A DNA stretch of 64,000 nt, taken from positions 62,001-126,000 of the forward strand of contig JAILWQ010000003.1 of NCBI GenBank assembly GCA_025698865.1, given 5' to 3'. The translations under genes and the position numbers were made by a program. The stretch comes from Erythrobacter sp. GTDB taxonomy: Bacteria > Pseudomonadota > Alphaproteobacteria > Sphingomonadales > Sphingomonadaceae. Under the pieces are notes generated by a model, which saw only the letters and a list, made by a program, of their open reading frames with translations, was not told the DNA's origin and searched no databases. Of this stretch, positions 59,680 through 64,000 are shown piece by piece; position 1 is the stretch's first letter; every line of letters begins with the position of its first letter.

Positions 59680-59863
59680 CGGACCCGTCCTTGTTGAGAA
59701 GATGGCGGAAAACGAAGAGAAGCACGAGCGCGATAAGCGTGAAACCTGCGGCGCCGGCGAGCGATCCGTCGCCGGTCGCCGCGCGATATACGAGGAGGAC
59801 GATCCCGACCAGTGCCGCGATCGCCGCGACTACGCTTAAAGTGCGGAGCATCGGCGCGTTCAT
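59666..59863 (-). CDS. Small two-helix membrane ORF upstream of nuoF
   Basis: The 65-residue product has two predicted membrane helices ([18 protein letters not shown] and [18 protein letters not shown]) joined by a short loop, with a charged tail NKDGSDARR. It begins at ATG 59863, overlapping the previous small ORF by four bases, and ends 14 bases within nuoF. No family is recognised. The compact overlaps and strand agree with translation in the nuo operon. Confidence 0.6.
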   Translation of the reverse strand: MNAPMLRTLSVVAAIAALVGIVLLVYRAATGDGSLAGAAGFTLIALVLLFVFRHLLNKDGSDARR

Positions 59864-60000
59864 CCCAAGCCTCCCGAGGTGAGCAGCCAGATGGCGGCGA
59901 TGACGATCACGATGATCGCACCGAACTTGATCACGCCCATCAACACCTTCCATGCGATGAAGGCGAGCACGAGCGCAACGAGAATGGTAACGATGTCCAT
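59860..60000 (-). CDS. Very small two-helix membrane ORF in the nuo operon
   Basis: The 46-residue product is almost entirely hydrophobic (DIVTILVALVLAFIAWKVL and IKFGAIIVIVIAAIWLL) with Gly-rich ends. It starts at ATG 60000, sharing one base with the stop of the upstream small ORF, and ends inside the start of the next. No homology is recognised. Its short size makes coding status depend on the overlaps and composition. Confidence 0.55.
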   Translation of the reverse strand: MDIVTILVALVLAFIAWKVLMGVIKFGAIIVIVIAAIWLLTSGGLG

Positions 60001-60173
60001 CACTTGCGCCTCAGGCTCTGGTCGGATTTGGGCGAGCGCCGTCCGGCCACGAGCGCGAGGATCGCGCCCGCCACGAGGATCGTCGTCCCGATCACGTCGC
60101 GGGTCGTGAAGATATCGATCAGCACGCCCACGACGAACAGCGCGATGCCCAGCCAGACGAGCGGACGCTTCAC
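60000..60173 (-). CDS. Small two-helix membrane ORF downstream of nuoE
   Basis: The 57-residue product contains helices PLVWLGIALFVVGVLIDIF and VIGTTILVAGAILALVAG, followed by a basic tail RRSPKSDQSLRRK. The GTG start at 60173 overlaps the nuoE stop (GTGA), and its stop overlaps the next ATG by one base. This continuous stop-start chain makes translation likely. Function is unknown. Confidence 0.6.
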   Translation of the reverse strand: MKRPLVWLGIALFVVGVLIDIFTTRDVIGTTILVAGAILALVAGRRSPKSDQSLRRK

Positions 60174-60838
60174 CAGCTGCCCCGGTAATCGTGGTTGGCG
60201 TCGACCATTTCCTGAAGGGTGGTCGGACCGCCCGCGGGTTCGCTGGTGTGACGGCCCGGCTCCTGCGTCCCCGGCTTCGGCTGCTCGCCGGCGGCGAGCG
60301 CATCGAGCACCGCGTCGAGGCGTTCGGGGGTCAGGTCCTCGTAATTGTCGTCGTTGATCTGGACCATCGGCGCGGTGGCGCAATTGCCCATGCACTCCAC
60401 CTCGGTCAGGGTCCACAGGCCATCTTCCGACACGTGACCCTTCTTCATGCCGCGCGCCTTGCAAGTTTCCAGCAATGCGTCGGAGCCGCGCAACATGCAC
60501 GGCGTCGTGCCGCAAACCTGCACGTGGTACCTGCCCACCGGTTGCATGTTGTACATGAAATAAAAGGTGGCGACCTCGAGCACGCGGATCACCGGCATGT
60601 CGAGATAGTCGGCGACATATTCGATCACCGGCAGCGGTAGCCAGCCTTGCGTGCCGGTCTCTTCGCCGACCTGACGCTGGGCAAGGTCGAGCAGGGGCAT
60701 CACCGCCGAGCGCTGACGGCCCTCCGGATAGCGGGCGATCGCCTTATCTGCTTTCGCGCGGAAGGCATCGTTGAATTCGAAGCCGCCCCACCGCTCGCGC
60801 AGTTCGGGGGTGTCGGGTGCGGGGGAACGGTCAGCCAT
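60170..60838 (-). CDS. nuoE: NADH-quinone oxidoreductase subunit E
   Basis: The 222-residue subunit holds the off-pathway [2Fe-2S] cluster N1a. The thioredoxin-like fold has ligands in VQVCGTTPCML and VECMGNCATAP. The C-terminal 40 residues (PKPGTQEPGRHTSEPAGGPT to DYRGSW) are an extension beyond the E. coli protein, as in mitochondria. ATG 60838 lies eight bases inside the stop of a small ORF. It belongs to the NADH-oxidising module with NuoF and NuoG. Confidence 0.96.
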   Translation of the reverse strand: MADRSPAPDTPELRERWGGFEFNDAFRAKADKAIARYPEGRQRSAVMPLLDLAQRQVGEETGTQGWLPLPVIEYVADYLDMPVIRVLEVATFYFMYNMQPVGRYHVQVCGTTPCMLRGSDALLETCKARGMKKGHVSEDGLWTLTEVECMGNCATAPMVQINDDNYEDLTPERLDAVLDALAAGEQPKPGTQEPGRHTSEPAGGPTTLQEMVDANHDYRGSW

Positions 60839-61004
60839 CGGCGTGGCCCTTTTGAGATGGGGTCACGACGGCCATCAGTCCGAATATCGCCGCGATCATG
60901 AGAAGACCGATGCCGAAGCCACCAAGACCCAAATTGACGACGCGCGCGCCGAGAAAACAAAGCAGAAAGACTGCCGCCAGAACTGTGTACTTGGCTTGGC
61001 TCAC
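60831..61004 (-). CDS. Small two-helix membrane ORF between nuoD and nuoE
   Basis: The 57-residue product has two helices ([20 protein letters not shown] and [19 protein letters not shown]) and a short hydrophilic tail. The GTG at 61004 overlaps the nuoD stop (GTGA), and the stop lies just inside nuoE. It resembles the other small ORFs of this operon in size and layout but not obviously in sequence. No family is recognised. Confidence 0.6.
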   Translation of the reverse strand: MSQAKYTVLAAVFLLCFLGARVVNLGLGGFGIGLLMIAAIFGLMAVVTPSQKGHADG

Positions 61005-62218
61005 CGATCGCACTCCCCGAAGACCACGTCGATCGCGCCCAAAATGGCAGTTGCGTCGGGCAGCATGTGGCCCTTGCACATGAAATCCATCGCCTGAAGA
61101 TGGCTGAACGCGGTCGGACGGATCTTGCAGCGGTACGGCTTGTTCGACCCGTCGCTCACCAGATAGACGCCGAACTCGCCCTTGGGGCTTTCGGTCGCGA
61201 CATAGACCTCGCCCGCGGGCACGTGGAAGCCTTCGGTGTAGAGCTTGAAGTGATGGATCAGCGCCTCCATCGACTGCTTCATCTCGGCGCGCTTCGGCGG
61301 AGCGACCTTGCGGTCATCGCTCGCGATCGGTCCCTGCGGGATTTCCGCAAGGCATTGCTTGATGATCTTCCCGCTCTCGTAGACTTCCTTCACGCGAACC
61401 ATGAAGCGGTCGTAGCAGTCGGAATTGGTGCCGACCGGAATGTCGAATTCCATCCGGTCGTAGACGTCGTAAGGCTGGCTCTTGCGCAGATCCCACGGGA
61501 TGCCGGCGGCACGGATCAGGGGACCCGAGAAGCCCCAGGCGAGCGCATCTTCCTTGCTCACGACGGCAATATCGACATTGCGCTGCTTGAAGATGCGGTT
61601 GTCCATGACGAGGCTCATCGCATCGCCGAACAGTTCGGGCATGCGGGTGTCGAGCCACTCGCCGATGTCGACCAGCAGCTTCTCCGGCACGTCCTGGTGG
61701 ACGCCGCCCGGGCGCAGATAGGCGTGGTGCATGCGCGCGCCGCTCATGCGCTCGAAGAAGTTCATGCAGTCTTCGCGCAGTTCAAACACCCACAGGTTCG
61801 GCGTCATTGCGCCGACATCCATGACATGCGCGCCAATATTGAGCAGGTGATTGCAGATGCGGGTCAGCTCGGCGAACAGGACGCGCAGATACTGCGCGCG
61901 CTCGGGCACTTCGACATTCAGCAGCTTCTCGATCGCCAGAACATAGCTGTGTTCCATGCACAGCGGCGAGCAGTAATCGAGCCGGTCGAAATAGGGCAGC
62001 GCCTGCAGATAGGTTTTGTGCTCGATCAGCTTCTCGGTGCCGCGATGGAGTAGGCCCACATGGGGATCGATCCGTTCGATGATCTCGCCATCGAGCTCCA
62101 TCACCATGCGCAGCACGCCGTGCGCGGCCGGGTGCTGGGGGCCGAAATTGATCGTGTAATTGGTGATCGTCTCATCGCCGGTGGTCGGCGATTTCTCGAT
62201 CTGCAAGGCGGAACTCAT
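61001..62218 (-). CDS. nuoD: NADH-quinone oxidoreductase subunit D
   Basis: The 405-residue 49-kDa subunit helps form the quinone site. [20 protein letters not shown] carries the conserved His of the quinone cavity, and [13 protein letters not shown] and [16 protein letters not shown] are characteristic. ATG 62218 overlaps the preceding lipoprotein stop (ATGA); a GTG at 62230 is an unlikely alternative. It is separate from NuoC, not fused. Confidence 0.97.
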   Translation of the reverse strand: MSSALQIEKSPTTGDETITNYTINFGPQHPAAHGVLRMVMELDGEIIERIDPHVGLLHRGTEKLIEHKTYLQALPYFDRLDYCSPLCMEHSYVLAIEKLLNVEVPERAQYLRVLFAELTRICNHLLNIGAHVMDVGAMTPNLWVFELREDCMNFFERMSGARMHHAYLRPGGVHQDVPEKLLVDIGEWLDTRMPELFGDAMSLVMDNRIFKQRNVDIAVVSKEDALAWGFSGPLIRAAGIPWDLRKSQPYDVYDRMEFDIPVGTNSDCYDRFMVRVKEVYESGKIIKQCLAEIPQGPIASDDRKVAPPKRAEMKQSMEALIHHFKLYTEGFHVPAGEVYVATESPKGEFGVYLVSDGSNKPYRCKIRPTAFSHLQAMDFMCKGHMLPDATAILGAIDVVFGECDR

Positions 62219-62724
62219 GTACAGGCCCACTTTCCGGCAATGGTGTGGCCATCGCCCTGGTCATCGGTAATCGTCAGGCGCGCATCGCTGCCCCCGGCCC
62301 GCGTCAGCTTCGCCGAGAAGCCCTCGCCGCGGAAGATGGTGCCGCCGCGAACCTCGTCGAGGCCGCCGGGCTGCGCGTCGAGCACCTGCATCCGGCCTGC
62401 CAGCTGGACTGTCGCCTTGCCCGGCAGGGTCGGCTCGTCCGGAGCCGCTGCGACGAGAAGCGGCTCGCCACCCGCGGAAAAGGTGCAGCTTCCATCGCTG
62501 ATGCCGAGGTCGATCTTGCTGATATCGCCGAGCCGCTGCAGCTGGCGCGCATCGCCGGCCGCGCTGACGACTTGCGCTTCTGCCGGAGCGTCAGTCGCAC
62601 CCTCGGCGACCGAGCCGCTCGTGCCCACACGGGCGGCGAAATCCTCGGCGGATTGCGCATCGGCAGCCGGCTCCGATCCGCAGGCGGCGAGCATTGCGAC
62701 AGAAAGAAGCACGGCCAGCCTCAT
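62215..62724 (-). CDS. Predicted lipoprotein of unknown function inside the nuo operon
   Basis: The 169-residue product begins [20 protein letters not shown], a clear signal with lipobox LAAC (modified Cys15). The mature part is Ala- and Asp-rich, then about 90 residues of mixed beta character ([40 protein letters not shown]) containing two later Cys that could form a disulfide. No family is recognised. It is linked by ATGA to both nuoC and nuoD, so it shares their translation. A periplasmic lipoprotein has no known role in complex I. Confidence 0.75.
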   Translation of the reverse strand: MRLAVLLSVAMLAACGSEPAADAQSAEDFAARVGTSGSVAEGATDAPAEAQVVSAAGDARQLQRLGDISKIDLGISDGSCTFSAGGEPLLVAAAPDEPTLPGKATVQLAGRMQVLDAQPGGLDEVRGGTIFRGEGFSAKLTRAGGSDARLTITDDQGDGHTIAGKWACT

Positions 62725-63563
62725 TCCTTCCCCTCGGTCGCCTCGCCCGTATCGGTGGTCTTGCCTTCGCGCGCAGGGCGGTCGGCGCGATCTTCGGTCG
62801 GTTCGGGTGCGGGCGCAGGGTCTTCGCCCGTGGCTTCCTCGGCAGGGGCGCCCGAACTCACCTTCTCGGCAGCCTGCTTGTCGGCTTTCTTGCCGGCCCC
62901 GGTATCGGAGGGCTTTTCCGTGACCTTGGGTTCGGAGACCGGCGGCGTGTCCGCCTTCTCGTCGCCGGGAAGGATGTAGTCGGCACCCTCCCAGGGGCTC
63001 ATGAAGTCGAACTGGCGCAGATCCTGCGCGAGCTCGACCGGTTCGTAGACGACGCGCTTCTGATCCTCGGAATAGCGCAGCTCGACATAGCCGGTGAGCG
63101 GGAAATCCTTGCGGAAAGGGTGCCCTTCGAAACCGTAATCGGTGAGGATGCGGCGAAGGTCCGTGTTCCCGTCGAACAGCACGCCGTACATGTCGAAGAC
63201 TTCGCGCTCAAGCCAGCCGGCATTGGGCCAGATGGTGGTGACGGTGGGCACCGGCGTGTCCTCGCCCGCGGACACCTTGACCATGATCCGGTTGTTCTTC
63301 GTGACCGAGAGCAGCATGTAGACCACCTCGAACCGCTCTGCGCGGCCGGGATAGTCGACGCCCGCGATTTCCATCAGCTGCTGATAGGAATGCTCGTCGC
63401 GAAGACGCCGCAGGACCGTCTCGACGCTGTCACGCCGGACGGTGAACATGAGTTCGCCATGCTCTTCGTGCGCTTCGACGAGATCGTCGCCGATCGCGGT
63501 GGAAAGCGTGTCTTTCAGCCCGTCGATCTGGGTGAAGCGCGGCGCGGAATGCAGGACAGCCAT
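62721..63563 (-). CDS. nuoC: NADH-quinone oxidoreductase subunit C with long low-complexity tail
   Basis: The 280-residue 30-kDa subunit has [39 protein letters not shown] and the signature [20 protein letters not shown]. Residues about 200-280 are an added Glu/Pro/Ala/Lys/Thr-rich tail with no expected fold. The ATG at 63563 follows the nuoB stop by one base. The stop overlaps the lipoprotein start. Confidence 0.95.
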   Translation of the reverse strand: MAVLHSAPRFTQIDGLKDTLSTAIGDDLVEAHEEHGELMFTVRRDSVETVLRRLRDEHSYQQLMEIAGVDYPGRAERFEVVYMLLSVTKNNRIMVKVSAGEDTPVPTVTTIWPNAGWLEREVFDMYGVLFDGNTDLRRILTDYGFEGHPFRKDFPLTGYVELRYSEDQKRVVYEPVELAQDLRQFDFMSPWEGADYILPGDEKADTPPVSEPKVTEKPSDTGAGKKADKQAAEKVSSGAPAEEATGEDPAPAPEPTEDRADRPAREGKTTDTGEATEGKE

Positions 63564-63564
63564 A

Positions 63565-64000
63565 TCAGCGCTCGATCGTCCCGACGCGGCGGATCTTCCG
63601 CTGCAATTGCATCACGCCGTAGAGCAGCGCCTCGGCGGTCGGAGGGCAACCGGGCACGTAGATGTCGACCGGCACGATGCGGTCGCAGCCGCGCACCACG
63701 GAATAGCTGTAGTGGTAATAGCCGCCGCCATTGGCGCAGCTGCCCATCGAGATCACGTATTTCGGCTCCGACATCTGGTCGTAGACCTTGCGCAGCGCCG
63801 GGGCCATCTTGTTGCACAGCGTGCCGGCGACGATCATCACGTCGCTCTGCCGCGGCGAGGCACGCGGTGCGACACCGAAGCGCTCCATGTCGTAACGCGG
63901 CATGTTGACGTGGATCATCTCGACCGCGCAGCAGGCAAGACCGAAGGTCATCCACCAGAGCGAGCCGGTCCGGGCCCACTGGAACAGCTCTTCCGTGCTG
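63565..64000 (-). CDS. nuoB: NADH-quinone oxidoreductase subunit B, 5' end beyond the window
   Basis: The frame is open to the right edge. It encodes [20 protein letters not shown] and then LACCAVEM, with the tandem Cys of cluster N2, and [16 protein letters not shown] and [15 protein letters not shown] sequence ([10 protein letters not shown]) for the other two ligands. This hydrogenase-like subunit passes electrons to quinone. The N-terminus and nuoA are off the window. Confidence 0.95.
   Translation of the reverse strand, partial: STEELFQWARTGSLWWMTFGLACCAVEMIHVNMPRYDMERFGVAPRASPRQSDVMIVAGTLCNKMAPALRKVYDQMSEPKYVISMGSCANGGGYYHYSYSVVRGCDRIVPVDIYVPGCPPTAEALLYGVMQLQRKIRRVGTIER

Overview
The window is a dense, high-GC bacterial chromosome segment with no sign of plasmid, phage, insertion sequence or CRISPR. 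It suggests an alphaproteobacterium of the Sphingomonadales, probably Erythrobacteraceae. The pointers are the gene orders ppiD-trpE, moaC-moeA-lexA-comEC-gltX-gltA and nuo-birA-coaX-rnj-DUF1467, a LexA box of the alphaproteobacterial type GTTC-N7-GTTC, lipoyl-domain-bearing PdhB, and families such as DUF1178, DUF1467 and DUF2336. The taxonomic placement is inferred from recognition, not from a search.

Layout. 1-3.2 kb: the end of cinA, a Coq10/RatA-like START protein, lipA, a beta-carbonic anhydrase and a NYN-LOTUS protein. 3.2-10.9 kb: a secreted TPR protein, gyrA, a YhhN lysoplasmalogenase-like protein, trmFO, an EF-hand protein and a squalene/phytoene synthase-like protein. 11-14 kb: pdhA-pdhB and ftsB. 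14-17.5 kb: tyrosine catabolism (hpd plus a coupled VOC protein), an MscS channel and a glutaredoxin-MauE fusion. 17.5-23 kb: tRNA-Arg(CCT), DUF1178, a nitrilase, grxC, hsp20 behind a heat-shock promoter and a ROSE-type RNA thermometer, then pyrG, secG and tpiA. 23-33.6 kb: ppiD, a trp cluster (trpE, a phosphodiester glycosidase lipoprotein, a proline iminopeptidase, trpG, trpD, trpC), moaC-moeA and lexA. 33.6-38.6 kb: comEC, gltX and gltA.

38.6-45.2 kb is the least conventional part. A minus-strand operon encodes an Hpt-like protein without a canonical start codon or phosphoacceptor histidine, a nucleotidyltransferase-like membrane protein, a DUF2336-like protein, and a histidine-kinase-like protein whose H-box histidine is proline. 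Facing away from it is an 839-residue membrane-anchored coiled-coil protein. 45.2-64 kb is one continuous minus-strand operon, nuoB to nuoN and then birA, coaX, rnj and a DUF1467 gene, with five tiny membrane ORFs and one lipoprotein gene threaded between the complex I genes by overlapping start and stop codons.

Overall the segment joins central carbon metabolism (PDH, citrate synthase, TPI), respiration (complex I), cofactor supply (lipoate, biotin, CoA, Moco), tryptophan synthesis and housekeeping genes. Start codons are often non-ATG. birA and trpE appear to start at CTG. Gene boundaries commonly overlap as ATGA or GTGA, which implies translational coupling.
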